64,000 nucleotides of DNA from Limnanthes douglasii subsp. nivea. Taxonomy: Eukaryota > Streptophyta > Magnoliopsida > Brassicales > Limnanthaceae. The notes below the pieces were generated by a model that did not search any database, was not told the DNA's origin, and saw nothing but the letters and a program-made list of their open reading frames with translations. This document shows, piece after piece, positions 21,437 to 33,430 of the stretch. Where the stretch lies: NCBI GenBank assembly GCA_036936605.1, contig JAUPFV010000002.1, positions 160,820,813 through 160,884,812 of the forward strand. Direction: 5' to 3'. Position 1 is the first letter of the stretch; each line of letters opens with the position of its first letter. The position numbers and the translations under genes were made by a program.

Positions 21437-22340
21437 GTTTGGATAGCCAACCCGGTTCTGGTAAAAAAGAAGAGCTGACAATGGAGAATGTGCGTGGATT
21501 TCACCGATTTGAATCAGGCATGCCCTAAGGATGCTTTCCCATTACCAAGGATTGATCATTTGGTCGATTCAGTCTCGAGTTGCAAATTCCTATCCTTTAT
21601 GGATGCATATTCGGGGTATAATCAGATCCACTTACACCCATCCGACTAGGAGCACACAACCTTTCAAACCGAGAGGGGTCTCTACTACTATACGGTCATA
21701 TCTTTGGGGTTGAAGAATGCAGGCTTGACATATCAACGATTGATAAATCACATATTCCAAGATCACTTGGGGCAACATCGAGAGGCGTACATTGACGATA
21801 TGATCGTTAAAACTCATTAGGAGGCGCAACACTTGGACACATTACGTGTTGTTTTTGATTTATTACGAAGGTTTGACCTCAAATTTAACCCGGATAAATG
21901 CTCTTTTGGTGTTGCTAAGGGAAAGTTTTTTGGCTATGTGGTAAGTCAATATAGTATTGAGGCAGACCTTGTCTAGCTAAATGCAATTTTGAAGATGGAA
22001 CCACCAAAGAATATTAGGGAAGTGCAATATCTTACATGAATGTCATCAATCCTTTCAAGGTCTATCTCTCGTGCATCAGACAAGAGTCATCATTTTTTTG
22101 AAGTGTTACGAGGTGCTAAGAAGTTCACCTGGACAGAAGAGTGTGACAGAGCTTTCGTTGAGCTTAAGAAATATCTCACCTCTCTTGAGATTTTGTCTGC
22201 TCCCGCCCCGAGGAACCCCGATTTATCTACCTAGCAGTATCTTCATTTGATGTAAGCTCGGCCCTCGTGCACGATCAGAATGGGGTACAATACTCGATAT
22301 ATTAAACGAGAAAAATGCTAACAGATGCGGAGATAAGTTA
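21437..22340 (+). pseudogene. Reverse transcriptase and start of RT-linked RNase H (element B)
   Basis: WIANPVLVKKK, a stop, RMCVDFTDLNQACPKDAFPL, FMDAYSGYNQIHLHPSD, GLYYYTVISLGLKNAGLTY and AYIDDMIVKTH (YIDD at 21788-21799). Then LDLLRRFDLKFNPDKCSFGV, ASDKSHHFFEVLRGAKKF and ECDRAFVELKKYL. Stops occur at about 21646 and 21818 and near 21975. The RNase H linked to RT is largely deleted or scrambled after 22230. Confidence 0.85.
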
Positions 22341-22341
22341 C

Positions 22342-22976
22342 AGTACAGACAACATTCCCTCTGAGAACGGTGTTGCAGAAGCCATATGTTTTTGGTCGGC
22401 TCACCAAAGGGGCAAGCAGTTGCTGATTTCTAGGCTGAATTCACCTCCTCCAGAGATCAACAGATTAACACAGACAACCAACAATTGATCGAATCAGACC
22501 AGTGGATCGTTGAGATCGATGGTGCATCTTGAACTACGGGCGGAGGAGCAGGAGTTATACTACAAACCCCAAGTAATGTGGAGATCAAGCAAGTTGTGCG
22601 CTTTAATTTCCCGATAACAAATAACGTCGCGGAGTATGAGGCCGCCCTCTGTGGCATGAAGCTATCTTTGATATGTGGAGCTCAAAACATCAAGGTTAAA
22701 TCTGACTCTCAAATAGAGGTTAATCAGGCATAGGGTACTTATGATGTGAGGCAGGAAGGAATTAAAGAGTACCTTGTTATTCTTAAGGAGTATGAATCTA
22801 AATTCGATCGTGTATTATATGAGCAGATCCCACGAAAGTATAACTCGGCAGCCTATGGTAGCCAAGACCGCGGCTTCGGAAGAGCATCCCACAGTTTTAC
22901 TCCAGCAACTCCCTATGACAGAGCTCGTACCAACAACGGTGGCCATCAATTCAATTGCTAATGATGACGATTAGAG
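22342..22976 (+). pseudogene. Second (archaeal-type) RNase H (element B)
   Basis: After remnants of the linker (RTVLQKPYVFGRLTK), the domain reads QWIVEIDGAS, a stop, GGGAGVILQTP, NNVAEYEAALCGM, IKVKSDSQIEVNQ and LKEYESKFDRVLYEQIPRK. Asp, Glu and Asp of the active site are present. A frameshift after IPRK at about 22845 scrambles the helix that normally carries the last acidic residue. Confidence 0.8.
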
Positions 22977-22995
22977 AACTCCATACTTACAATAC

Positions 22996-23578
22996 TTGAG
23001 TCATGATACCTCGCCAACAAGTAAGAATGAAGCTCGAGCGCTCCAGATCTACGCAGCTAAATTTCGTGTCCTCGACAATATCTTGTATAGGAAGATTTCA
23101 ACCCGGCCTCTGCTTTGGTGCCTTGATCGCATAAAAGCCTGTTTGGTACTGACTGATCTGTATTTAGGAGAAGTAGGGGCTCATTATGGACACCGAACAC
23201 TGATTCACCATTTTCTCCTCGCTGGGTATTATTGGCCTGAGCTAGCAAGTGACGCAGACAATCTTGTCTTGCAATGTCACAAGTGTCAAAAGTACTCGAA
23301 TACACAGCATAGACCCAGTGAACCTATGCAGAACATCCCCGTTCCATGTCCATTTGAGAAATGGGGAATAGATCTGGTGGGCCCTTTGCGAATGGCCACA
23401 TGCAAAAGCCAGTTCCTTATTGTCGCGGTATATTATTTTTCCAAAAAGATCGAGGCTAAAGCTCTATTCCGAACGCGCGCCCAGGAGATATGTGATTTTG
23501 TCCATAATCAAATTTTAATCAGATATGGAATTCCACGGATTTTGATGACAGATAACGACCCATAATTCCAAAATTCAA
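22996..23578 (+). pseudogene. Integrase, truncated (element B)
   Basis: One open frame of 189 codons: the linker ARALQIYAAKFRVLDNILYR, and an HHCC zinc finger with HYGHRTLIHHFLLAGYYWP and QCHKCQK. The core follows: KWGIDLVGPLRMA (first Asp), FLIVAVYYFSKKIEAK and GIPRILMTDNDP (second Asp). A stop follows at 23566 and coding similarity ends at FQNS (23578), exactly where the long direct repeat begins. The third acidic residue and the C-terminal domain are absent. Confidence 0.9.
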
Positions 23579-23582
23579 TACT

Positions 23583-25009
23583 TACCATAATATCAGCCAC
23601 AATAGATTATATATTATCAAATATTTCAAGTTTAATTTTATAATTTTAAATAAAATTGTACTCTTCTTTCGTTGAAGAAAAACCTCATAATTATTAGTAA
23701 AGCTTCCTTGTTGAAAATATAGTCTCGTTATTCTCTTTATAATTCTATAAGTTAGTTAATAAAATTTTTATTCATCTTTTGTTAAGGATCATATCAAATA
23801 CTTTTAAATAAAAAACAATTTTGTATTTCTTAAAAACATGTTGATAATAGTAATATTGTAAGTTTTATATTTGGGACAACAAAAGATTTATATGACTAGA
23901 ATGAATGGTTAACTTAAACTTATAATTTTTACAACTTTGATGTTAGTTTTGAAAATTAGAATTTTATAAAACTTGTCATTAGATAGTTGTGTAAAAATAT
24001 TATTGGTGTGGGACAAGATTTTGAAGCCGGGATTTTGGATTTAAACATTCATTTTTAAAGTTTATAATATGACATATTTTAAATTTATGTATGAATGTCG
24101 TATGAGATGAAAACGTGTTGCATAATTAAAGAATAAAAATATAGTCTTAAATAATATATATGTATCTTATGATCATCTAATGAGTTTATGGATATTAGAA
24201 AATTTGTTTGGTAAACATATTTGTGCTATTGTTGCGAAGCATATACCAAGTAAATGTTTATTTATTTTGTTTTATTAGAAAATATAGTCAAATGAAGATT
24301 AAATCTAACAAGATAATAAATGCTAAAGAAATTATAAATAAATTCAAAACTTGACCAGAATTTTAATATTTATATAAATTATTGTGTTGTATTTTAGAGA
24401 AAACGAAAAGTAAAAAATGAATGTATATTTAATAGTTTCGTTAAAAATTATTTTCGTGTTATGACTAGTTTCAATAATTATTATTATCGCTATGAACTAT
24501 ATAAGATTTAATTTACTCTTTCTTTTGTGATCTTTGGTATATTACATAATAGATTTTAAAATTACATACACGTGGTATATTTAAAAGGCGTGTTATTATT
24601 TGGTAAATACAAATAATATATAGTATTCACTATATAAAAACATAAAAAACTAATGGAACATTATAGTTTTTCTATGTCATCTTTATATTATGTGTTTTGT
24701 ATAACATTAATAAGTTTTGTTTTTCTATTTATACTATAATTTGTTATAACATGAATGAGTTTATTTTTGTTACTTTTATTATATGTTTGGAGTATGGCAT
24801 AAACAACATTGGATATGTTATTATTTACTTTCACTTTTGAATATAACATGGATAAGTTTATTCATGCTTGATATGGTAGTGAGTAATTATTTTTTGGTAG
24901 TGAGTAGAGAGATAAAAGAGCTGCTTAAGTAAATTTAGATATGAAGTCTGATTTTAGTAGTAAATACTTCTTGCCTCATAAATGTCTTCAAAATCCTTTT
25001 ACAAAGTAC
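23583..25009. repeat. Long direct repeat, left copy
   Basis: Starts TACCATAATATCAGCCACAA and ends CTTCAAAATCCTTTTA. By eye roughly 90 percent identical to 29367-30813 over the full length. Very AT-rich, without coding potential. It contains TATATAA at 24498-24504. Confidence 0.85.
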
Positions 25010-26362
25010 CTTCTGATCAGGTTTTATCTTCATCAACCACCACCGCATGTGGTGCATTCTCTGAGTTTTTGACTTCTTTCATGGCCCACAACACATATGA
25101 TCGAACTTAAACTTTGATATATAAAACTCAGTGAATAAGAATTAAAGAATTGTACTTCTTTATTGATACAAAACTTACACAAAATATCACAATGTTGATT
25201 TATTTATCTAATATCTTCATACACCTCATGAGTATAATCGTACAGAGAATTAAAAAACCTTAATAAGAGTCTTATAGAGACTATCCTACTAAAAAAATAC
25301 ATATCATATTAGAACCCTAATTCCACATAACTAGAAAACTAAATATATATAAAAAAATAACTTAATATGGAATTAATTGAACCGTATCTATAAGTTTTAT
25401 GAAATCTAACAAATAATTTAGCTCAAACTAACTATTATATAATCAAACTTAAAAACCTTATTCCTTCATAGATAAAAACAAAAGACACAAATATACGGAA
25501 CATGTCACCGTCACTTGTGGATAATTATTATAAATTAATAGACTACTATCAGTAAATTTGATACATTTACAACCAACTAAAAGTTTTATAAGTGTTTATT
25601 AAAAAATAAATTACATATAAGATGATAACTAATAAAAAAAATGAAAACAACAAGTTTTTTACTTGTAGCTTCACTAAAGGATTAGTTAATTGGAAATGAA
25701 TAACATATAAAATAAAATTATTATATAGTAAAGTTTTAAAATATATTTTTTATAAGTCAAGTAAAATAGATATAATTTTTAAGTTATGATATTATTCATG
25801 ATCGAAATAAATTGATTTTATTCTAGAGTTTATAGATTTGTTTTCTTACTAAAATCATCATAAAATTTATAACAGTATATATCGAGAGTTTTTTTAATAT
25901 CTAGAGATTTTTATGGTCTATATTTGCATAATTGTTTGAAATAAATATTGTTTTCAAATTTTAGTGTTTGAATAATTATATCAAATATTTTTCTGAATCC
26001 ACATTGTGTTTGAATTTCTAATTAATTTTGCTACTTTTAAGTTATTTAATAGTTATATTTTTTAAAAATAAAAAATATATTTACAAATGTATAACTTCAA
26101 AAATCATGATCAATAAAAATAACTTGTAATGAACGTGTATTTTCTATAAATTTGTAATTTTAAAAATCATGATAAACAAAAAATACAACAAATTATACTG
26201 GACTTTACGAAGATAAAACACGTATGAAACTTAAACTTTATGTATTTAACATAATTCTCTACATAAAAATCTTAAATAAAGGGGTATTCGATATATGCCA
26301 ATTATATTGAACCATATCATTGAAAGAATTCTCTCCATATACAATTTTTTATTCAACACAAG
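25010..26362. other. AT-rich interior, no gene seen
   Basis: About 1.35 kb of AT-rich sequence between the left repeat and the LINE tail. I see no ORF of note, no gag or pol motif and no clear primer-binding site. A poorly AT-biased stretch at 25010-25100 is the only compositional change. Confidence 0.6.
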
Positions 26363-26750
26363 ATTATTATTATTATTTTTTCTTTTCCCAAGAAAGAGAA
26401 TTTTTATTGATGTTAAAATGAATACAAATGTTATTGATACATTTTGCAAACGTCATCTGCCTATATAGACAAAAACAAGCCTAAAACTGCAGATGACAAC
26501 ACATTGAAATCTATCATATCTTTAATAAAGACCTATACTTCTTCATCGACTCAAACAACCCTCTTCTTTCATTTACATCCACAACAAATCTCCTAGATAC
26601 CCTGAGTCCTTTCATCCTTAGCTGTATCTCCTTTATCCTTCCATCCTTAGTTGCTTCCTAGATCTCCTTCCATCCTTAGTTGCTTCCTTGATACCTAAAC
26701 CTGCAAAACAAAACGTAGAATGTAGTCAAGTTTTTCAACTTGCTAACAAG
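26363..26750 (-). other. LINE 3'-UTR and tail
   Basis: The minus strand reads through a C/T-poor region to GTATCAATAACATTTGTATT and AATAAAAATTCTC, then AAAA and AAT repeats. This is the usual 3' end of plant L1 elements. Two near-identical pieces, CCTTCCATCCTTAGTTGCTT, lie at 26638-26690 on the plus strand. Confidence 0.7.
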
Positions 26751-26753
26751 TTA

Positions 26754-27122
26754 TTAAGAGTATCTAATATGTCCTAAACCAGCAGCATCAAGTATTAAAA
26801 TGGAATTCAGATCATGAAAAGAGTGATCTGCAAGAATAGCAACCCTAGAACTTATCAGCTGTTCAAAATTATAAATGAAGTCAATTATAAAACCCTTTCT
26901 CCAGAAAATCCAAATTTTATTGTTTATATTTGCCTCACAAGATTCAAAACCCAATTTAAAACAAATTTCTTGAATTTTATCTACAGACACCATAGGTTCT
27001 TCCAAAGCTAATATATCAATAGAATGTTTTTTAGATAAATTCTTTAATCTTCTGACAGTTTTTATATTACCTACACCTCTTATGTTCCAGTTTAGTAGTT
27101 TTAAAGTTATTTTAAGGGTTAT
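26754..27122 (-). pseudogene. LINE ORF2: endonuclease N-terminus, truncated
   Basis: The minus strand gives LKLLNWNIRGVGNIKTVRRL (catalytic Asn-containing NWNIRG motif of APE-like endonucleases). Then DILALEEPMVSV (metal-binding Glu) and NNKIWIFWRKGF. The frame runs to a stop at 26754 after HDLNSILI. It starts one base out of frame with the end of ORF1, typical of the ORF1-ORF2 junction. The nicking domain is cut at about 120 residues. Confidence 0.85.
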
Positions 27123-29184
27123 TTAGAGGATCCTAATGATCCTTTGCTGTTCCTGGTTTTAATTACAAGTTTATTTCTAGAAGATCTTCTTAGTAAACTG
27201 TTCAATGAAGGCTTACTTTTCTTATGTTTAGGAGAAACTGGCAGACTTAATTTAATACCGATTTTTTTATCTTTATGTGAATTAGGAGAAAGACTCAATC
27301 TATTTCTAATCAAAGAAGGATATTCAGACTCATTAATTTCATCTACATCTTCATTCATTAAAACATTAAAAGAATTATTAACATTCATAGATTCAATTGC
27401 ATCTTCTATTTCTTTTTCTGAGACAACACCAGATTCAAAATGTTTAAATGCTAACAAGTTTTCTTCACTAATCACAGCATCAAGCAAATTAATGGCTTCT
27501 ATTATCATGTTATCATCAGAAACTTTTTCTATTGCTTTATCAACATCGGAATCCATATGTTTACATGCAAGTAAATTGTTAACATCACAGCTTACATCAA
27601 TATTAAAATTTTCTACATCCATGTTAATATTAGGAGCTTTTTCTATTTTACTATCAATATTAGGTCCTTTAGCACTTGTTACAAATTGCTTAACTGCTAA
27701 TAAACTACTATCTTTACCAATAACATCATTATTTAAACTAATGTCTTCTACTGTCATATTATTATTACATGTTGTTTCTATCTGTATTACATGGTTTTCT
27801 GTATCCATTATGTTATCAGATGCATCATTCAGTTTACCAAATACACATTCTTGCTTATTACTATCACTAATTACATCTATTTGTTGAATAATTTATGTAG
27901 CCATGTTTATATTAGATGCTTTATCAGATACATGAACAATATCAGGTTCTATCTGTGTAACAAGGGTTTCTATATTGTTTGTGTTACTTGATACAACATT
28001 CAGATTTCCAGAAAGCATATCCTTATTAGACTGCACATTATCTATATGATCACTTAAGACTAGATTTTTATTAGTTATAGGTTTAGGCATCCAAACTTCT
28101 CTAGTATTCTTTTTATCCAAATCTTCAGATTTTTTAATTTCATTCTTTTTTAAATTTTGTGATTTCTTGTATTCTAAGTCATCTGCTTTACAAATGCTAT
28201 CTTTGTGCTCTAAATGTCTACACTTTTTACAATAATCAGGTTTACCCTTATACCACACATCTTGCCAAAAACCATCCCTATCCCCAAAGCTAACCCAAAT
28301 TCTTTGAGGAAGAATACTAGAAACGTCAATTACAGTCCAAACTTCACAGAAATTATAACTAGCTCTATTTTTATTAGGTATCCAAGATTTTAAAGGTAAA
28401 CCAATCGCTTTAGCCAGATGTTCAATTGTATCCCTATTATACATAATTTCAGGCATTTTAGGAAAAGAAATCAAAACGGGAGTCAAAGGAGACTCACGCT
28501 TGGGGTTAAAATCAGGGGTCCATTTTAAGATCCTAAATGTAAACTGACCTATCGACCTAACATTATACTTCCAAAAACTTTTAACATCTATAATATTTTC
28601 AAATTCTACAAAAATATGTCTAAAATCCCATTTATATATACTGAAATTGCCTATAGGTTTTAAAGATGCTAAATATGTTCTAAAATCTAATGCAGATGGA
28701 CAGCCAAACGAAAATTTCGCAATCAAAGTAAATTTAGATAAAGAAGTAAGAAACAACTTATCTGATTCGCTAAATTTAACGTAGGTGTAGCCGTCTTCAG
28801 CACCAATCTCCACTTTGTCATGCTTGAAACCATCAACAGATCCAGCTAGTGAAGGTAGCGCCTCCTTTCCCGTCCAGCTTCTGCATAAGTTTTTGAAGAA
28901 GATTTTTGAACCAGCTGCTTGCAAGAAACCTTTTCGACATTGTGAGGATCTTTATTCAGAGACTCATCCCTTTCGAATGTTGGATTTTCGAAGAAACGAG
29001 TCTCTGAGATGAGGTTTGATGGAAGGTTAATTGAGTGTACAAGATTTTCTGGTAGATTCGCTCGATTTGGTACATGGCTTCGTTCTTCTTGATGAAGAAC
29101 CGGATTTGTTTTCAGCATGAGTGGATGAGAGGTTTGGGAGTAGATCTGAGAGAGGCGATATAATGAGTGGCTGTGAGACACCAC
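27119..29184 (-). pseudogene. LINE ORF1 with DUF4283-like domain and zinc knuckle, broken
   Basis: Three pieces. The N-terminus at 29184-28846 ends with SSSKTYAEAG. A frameshift near 28880 leads to 28924-27893, holding GYTYVKFSES, LIAKFSFGCP, YKWDFRHIFVEFEN and WKYNVRSIGQFTFRILKW (DUF4283-like). It continues with YNRDTIEHLAKAIGLPL and a CX2CX4HX4C knuckle YCKKCRHLEHKDSIC (about 28191-28235). One in-frame TAA (27893-27895) separates a Ser/Asn/Asp-rich tail (to 27119) ending KHKKSKPSLNSLLRRSS. ORF1 proteins bind LINE RNA in the ribonucleoprotein. Only one frameshift and one stop interrupt it. Confidence 0.85.
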
Positions 29185-29225
29185 TGCTAGGGTTAGGCGA
29201 AAGAAAAGGCTTCTCAGTTAACCAA

Positions 29226-29366
29226 AGGCAAGGCCCATGGCCTTATTTTCAAGACTGGATTTTTAGGTTCTTGGAGACCTAAAAATCCTTATTTCCAAGT
29301 ATCATATTTTAAATGTAAATAGTTTTTATAAGAAACTAGTTTTATAGTCAACTTTATGTTGAAGAA
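29226..29366. other. Interior remnant between LINE and right repeat
   Basis: About 140 bases, no coding signal. It contains a short inverted repeat: GGATTTTTAGG near 29268 and CCTAAAAATCC near 29278. Confidence 0.5.
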
Positions 29367-30813
29367 TACCATAATATCAGCCACAATAGATCATATATTA
29401 TCAAATATTTCAAGTTTAATTTTATAATTTTAAATAAAATGTACTTTTCTTTCGTGTAAGAAAAACCTCATAATTATTAGTGAAGCTTCCTTGTTGAAAA
29501 TATAATCTTATTGTTCTCTTTATACTTCTATAAGTTAGTTAATAAATTTTGTATTCATCTTTCATTAAGGACCATATCCAATATTCCTCAATAAAAGAGT
29601 ATGTTGTATTTCTTAAAAGCATGTTGATAAAAATAATATTGTAAGTTTTATATTTGAGGCAACAGAAGATTTATATGACTAGAATGAATGGTTAACTTAA
29701 ACTTATAATTTTTACAACTTTGATGTTAGTTTTAAAAATTACAATTTTATAGAACTTGCCATTAGATAGTTGTGTAAGAAAATTATTGGTGTGGGACAAG
29801 ATTTTGAAGCCGGAATTTTGGATTTGAACATTCATTTTAAAAGTTTATAATATGACATATTTTAAATTTAAGTATGAATGTCATATGAGATGGAAACGTT
29901 TTACATGTTGCATAATTAAAGAATAAAAATATAGGCTTAAGTAATATATGTAGTTTATGATCATCTAATGAGTTTATGAATATTAAAAAATTTGTTACTA
30001 AACATATTTGTGGTGTTGTTTCGAAGAATATACCAAGTAAATATTTATATATTTTGATGTTATTGGAAAATAGAGTCTAATCAAGATTAGATCTAACAAG
30101 ATAATAAATGCTAAATAAATTATAAATAAATTCTAAACTTGGCATGAATTGTAAATAAATATTGTATTTTAGAGAAAATGAAAAACAAAAAATGAATATA
30201 TATTTAATATTTTTATTAAAAATTATTTTTGTGTTATGACTAGTTTCAATATTTATTATTATCACTCTGAACTATATAAGATTTAATTTATTCTTTCTCT
30301 TGTGATCTTTTGTATATGACTTAGTAGATTTTAAAATTACATACATGTGGTATATTTAAACGACTTATGATTATTTGGTAAGTACAAATAATATATAGTC
30401 TTCACTATATAAAAACATAACAAAACTAATGTAACATTTTAGTTTTTCTATGTCATCTTTGTATTATGTGTTTTGTATAACAATAATAAGGTTTTTTTGC
30501 TATTTATACTATAACTTTTGTATATATCATAAATGAGTTTGTTTTTGTTACTTTTACTATATGCTTTGAGTATGGCATAAACAACATTGGATATGTTATT
30601 GTTTACTTTCACTTTTGAATATAACATGGATAAGTTTATTCATGTTTGATATGATTTTTTTTCTGAGGGGTTATTTAGTAATATGGTAATGAGTAATTAT
30701 TTTTTGGTAGTGAGTAGAGAGATAAAAGAGTTGCTTAAACAAATGTTTAGATATAGAGTCTGGTTTTAGCATTAAATACTTATTGCCTCATAAATATCTT
30801 CAAAAATCCTTTT
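29367..30813. repeat. Long direct repeat, right copy
   Basis: Second copy of 23583-25009 in the same orientation. It carries extra bases near 30655-30690 (TTTTTTTTCTGAGGGGTTAT region) and TATATAA at 30273-30279. It ends AAAAATCCTTTTA before unrelated sequence. Confidence 0.85.
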
Positions 30814-31427
30814 ATAGGATGAATTGTCTTAATAGGCCTAACTAAGTTTATAGACTAATATTTATTAACCTAAGCCTATGGTACAAATCTCATTAAACCT
30901 TAATTATACAAAATACATGAACATATAAATATTGTCTTTGTCCAATTTGCCTTTCGAATATTTTCACCCTTATCAATGTTATTCATACTTTATCTGCTAC
31001 AAATAACACTAATAATAATAATAATAATTTTGTAATTTAATATATTAAACAAATAAAAATAAAATATTCACAAGTACATGATGGATATCTCGGTATAAGA
31101 TTACGAGCCTCAAAACTAAATATAACAAAATGATACATAAAAAATATTCGGTAGAACCCGCAAAAATTAATGAAACAAAAAGACACGATAAAAGAGAGCA
31201 TAACAATCTAACTCAACATAATTAACACAATGCCGAAGTAAGACGAAAGCCTATATATTTACATAGGTTGAAAAAGAAAAACAACAGGTTAAAGAACAAC
31301 ATGGAGGCGTGACAAGCACATAAACCTATCAATATGTACTGAACCAACAATACGACAACGATCAACAATTATGACAACCATACTATATTAGTGGACTACA
31401 AGTACTACAACCAAATTATCATTACCG
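30814..31427. other. No gene seen
   Basis: AT-rich sequence between the right direct repeat and element E. Holds a short (AAT)n run at 31008-31026. I see no ORF or retroelement motif. Confidence 0.6.
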
Positions 31428-31905
31428 TCAGACCACCATTACCAAAGCCATTATTTCTGGCCAGTAGTACCCTACTAATAAGACGCTTCTGGTTAAGGCC
31501 TTATAGCCACAATGCGTAGAGCCTTCACCGTCGTGTAGTTTGGATAAAACATTTTGGGATTCTTCAAATCCTAAGCAATGCAAGAGGGGTCTACTAAAGG
31601 ATTTTTTGTAAAGAACTTCTTTTAACACTAGGAAACTATGAACTTTATATTTAACTTTCTTAGCTGGAAGTAAAATTCCATCAGAAATAGAGTGAAAAAT
31701 ATCATACATCTAGTCTTCAGGTTGAATGACAAATATACTCATACTCTCTTCATTCTCTTTTCCCTTTTCTTGGCTTTAATCTATTGATGGACATTCCAAC
31801 ATCATAATCCATGGGTAAGATTCATAATGGGCTATGGTTACTAAAGAGTCAGCCACGTATTCTCTGATCTAGGGGTATGTTCATATCGTATATTCTTGAA
31901 ATTTG
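31428..31905 (-). pseudogene. Integrase zinc-finger end (element E), truncated
   Basis: The open stretch 31709-31428 reads ILLPAKKVKYKVHSFLVLKE, SFSRPLLHCLGFEESQNVL, HCGYKALTRSVLLVGYYWPE, then an unrelated end. These are the linker and first half of the HHCC finger. The CxxC half, the catalytic core and C-terminus are absent. Between 31710 and 31905 lies the YPW..ML motif that follows the second RNase H. Confidence 0.75.
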
Positions 31906-32600
31906 CATCAACTTCTCTCAATATGAGCAAATATTTTATCAATTGTTCTTTCTACACCTCAAACTGCCCCTGAACCTGATGAATAAGTAGTTGGGAGTCG
32001 TTCATCAATCGTACTATCTTTGCCCCACATATAAGGGTGAGTCTAAGACCAACTATAGCTGCTTCATATTCAGATTCATTGTTGGAGGCCATGAACCCAA
32101 AACATATAGCTTGATACATAGTATCACCATAAGGAGAAGTTAAACAAATTCGGCCCCACACCCCATGTGCTAGATCCACCATCAGTTCAGATTAGCCATT
32201 CTTTTCTATACTGGTTCCCTTGCACTTTCCCGGGTCTATCAACATGAAACTCAACTATGAAATCCGCCACTGATTGGGCCTTGACTGTGTTCGGAGGGCA
32301 AAGTCAATATTATAATCACCCAACTCAACTGACCACTTGGTAATCATGCTTGATATATCAGCCTTGGTGAACATTCTTCAAAGGAAAAGGTGTTCGGACG
32401 ACAATTGAATGAGCTTCGAAGTATGGTCTCATTTTTCTAGTTTTTATTACCAAAGTCAAGGCTAATTTTTCTAACTTCAAATATCTTCTTTCAGCATCCA
32501 ACAGACTTTTTCTGATATAATAAACTGGACAGGGGTAATTATCCACCTCTCTTACTAGCACATCACTCACTGTATACTCAGACACACCTAAGTATATATA
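31906..32600 (-). pseudogene. Double RNase H region (element E), broken
   Basis: The RT-linked RNase H occupies 32585-32358 (YTVSDVLVREVDNYPCPVYY, SLLDAERRYLKLEKLALTLV, KMRPYFEAHSIVV). The second RNase H is at 32182-31952 (PYGDTMYQAICFGFMASNNE, SEYEAAIVGLRLTLICGAKI, LMNDSQLLIHQVQG). In the last motif the usual SDSQ Asp is Asn-Asp shifted (NDSQ). Frameshifts separate the two. Confidence 0.8.
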
Positions 32601-33430
32601 AATTTCCCCCCTTGAACGGGTTTAAAGAGTGTCTTGGGTGAAGATATATGCTTCTTGATTTCAAGAAATGCTTGATCACAATGCGGAGACCAATTACAGT
32701 CTTTGGCATTCCTTAATACCTGGAAAAATGGAGCACACTTGTCTGATGATCTTGAAATAAACCTGTTCAACGCAGCCAAACATTCAGTTAATCTTTGAAC
32801 TTCTTTAGTGCTCTGAGGAGGGTCCATAACTAATAGCACATTGAGCTGATCTGGATCAGGCTGAATCCTTTTTTCACTTATAACATATCCCAAGAACTTT
32901 CCATACCGAACCCCAAAAACACATTTCTCAGGGTTTAATATTAAATTGGCAGCTTTTAAGTTAGAAAATGTTTCTTTAAGTTGATATAGATTCGCATCTT
33001 CTTCAAGGATTTTCACCATCATGTCATCTATGTAAACTTCTATATTTCTGCCAATCTGACTAGCAAAAGCTTTATTCACTAACCTTTGATAGATGGCCCT
33101 ATCATTTTTAATCTAAATGACATCACTTTATAATAATGAAGATCTCTATCTGTACTAAAAGTAGTGTGATCTTGATCCTTCAGATCTACTTGTATTTGGT
33201 TGTACCCTGAAAATGCATCCATGAAAGACAACAACTTGTTCCCAAAGGTAGAGCCCACTAACTGATCTATCCGAGAAACATGATACGGATCTTTAAGACA
33301 TACCCTATTAAGATGAGTGAAGTCAATACACATGTGCCACTTGCCATTCTTTTTCTTGACCAAAATAGGATTGGCAGTCCATAATGGGTATTGAGATTCT
33401 TTGATGTGGCCCATTTTGGTCAAGCGATCA
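32588..33430 (-). pseudogene. Reverse transcriptase (element E), one main frameshift
   Basis: Two long open stretches. 33423-33079: HIKESQYPLWTANPILVKKK, WHMCIDFTHLNRVC, FMDAFSGYNQIQVDLKDQD. 33079-32588: NKAFASQIGRN, VYIDDMMVKILEE (YIDD at 33023-33034), LNPEKCVFGVRYGKFLGYV and SDKCAPFFQVLRNAKDC. They meet at a frameshift in GLKN/GATYQR (about 33085-33110). Apart from that the domain is almost intact, the best RT in the window. Confidence 0.9.

Larger units (their letters stand above)
18881..23578 (+). mobile_element. Element B: plus-strand Tat-type gypsy element, 3'-truncated
   Basis: LTR-like sequence, PBS, gag, protease, RT, RNase H and the first two thirds of integrase in the expected order. 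It ends inside the integrase at TDNDP..FQNS, where the 1.43-kb repeat starts (23583). I found no continuation after 30813. The left end is not exactly fixed; it joins broken gag of element G near 18880. GC content is visibly higher than in the flanks, consistent with less time for decay or a different source family. Confidence 0.85.
26363..29225 (-). mobile_element. LINE (L1-like) with large internal deletion
   Basis: On the minus strand: ORF1 (29184-27119) with a DUF4283-like domain and CCHC knuckle, then the start of an endonuclease ORF2 (27122-26754). A 3'-UTR then ends in an (AAT)n tail, seen on the plus strand as (ATT)n at 26363-26378. The reverse transcriptase of about 900 codons is missing although both ends are kept. 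Plant L1 elements normally lose their 5' end, so this is an internal deletion. No target duplication was found by eye. Confidence 0.85.
23583..30813. mobile_element. LTR-like pair of 1.43-kb direct repeats with AT-rich interior (LARD-like)
   Basis: Two direct repeats (23583-25009 and 29367-30813) flank 4.36 kb. Removing the LINE (26363-29225) leaves about 1.5 kb of interior with no recognisable ORF. Both repeats carry TATATAA about 910 bases from their start (24498 and 30273). This suggests a non-autonomous LTR element interrupting the integrase of B. Against this, the ends are not TG/CA, no PBS or target duplication is evident, and nothing of B resumes at the right. Confidence 0.55.

Noticed and set aside
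27144..27887. A 247-codon plus-strand open frame
   Set aside because: It lies antisense to the LINE ORF1 tail, which has a clear family context. The predicted protein is just the Leu/Ser-rich complement of an Asn/Asp/Lys-rich sequence.
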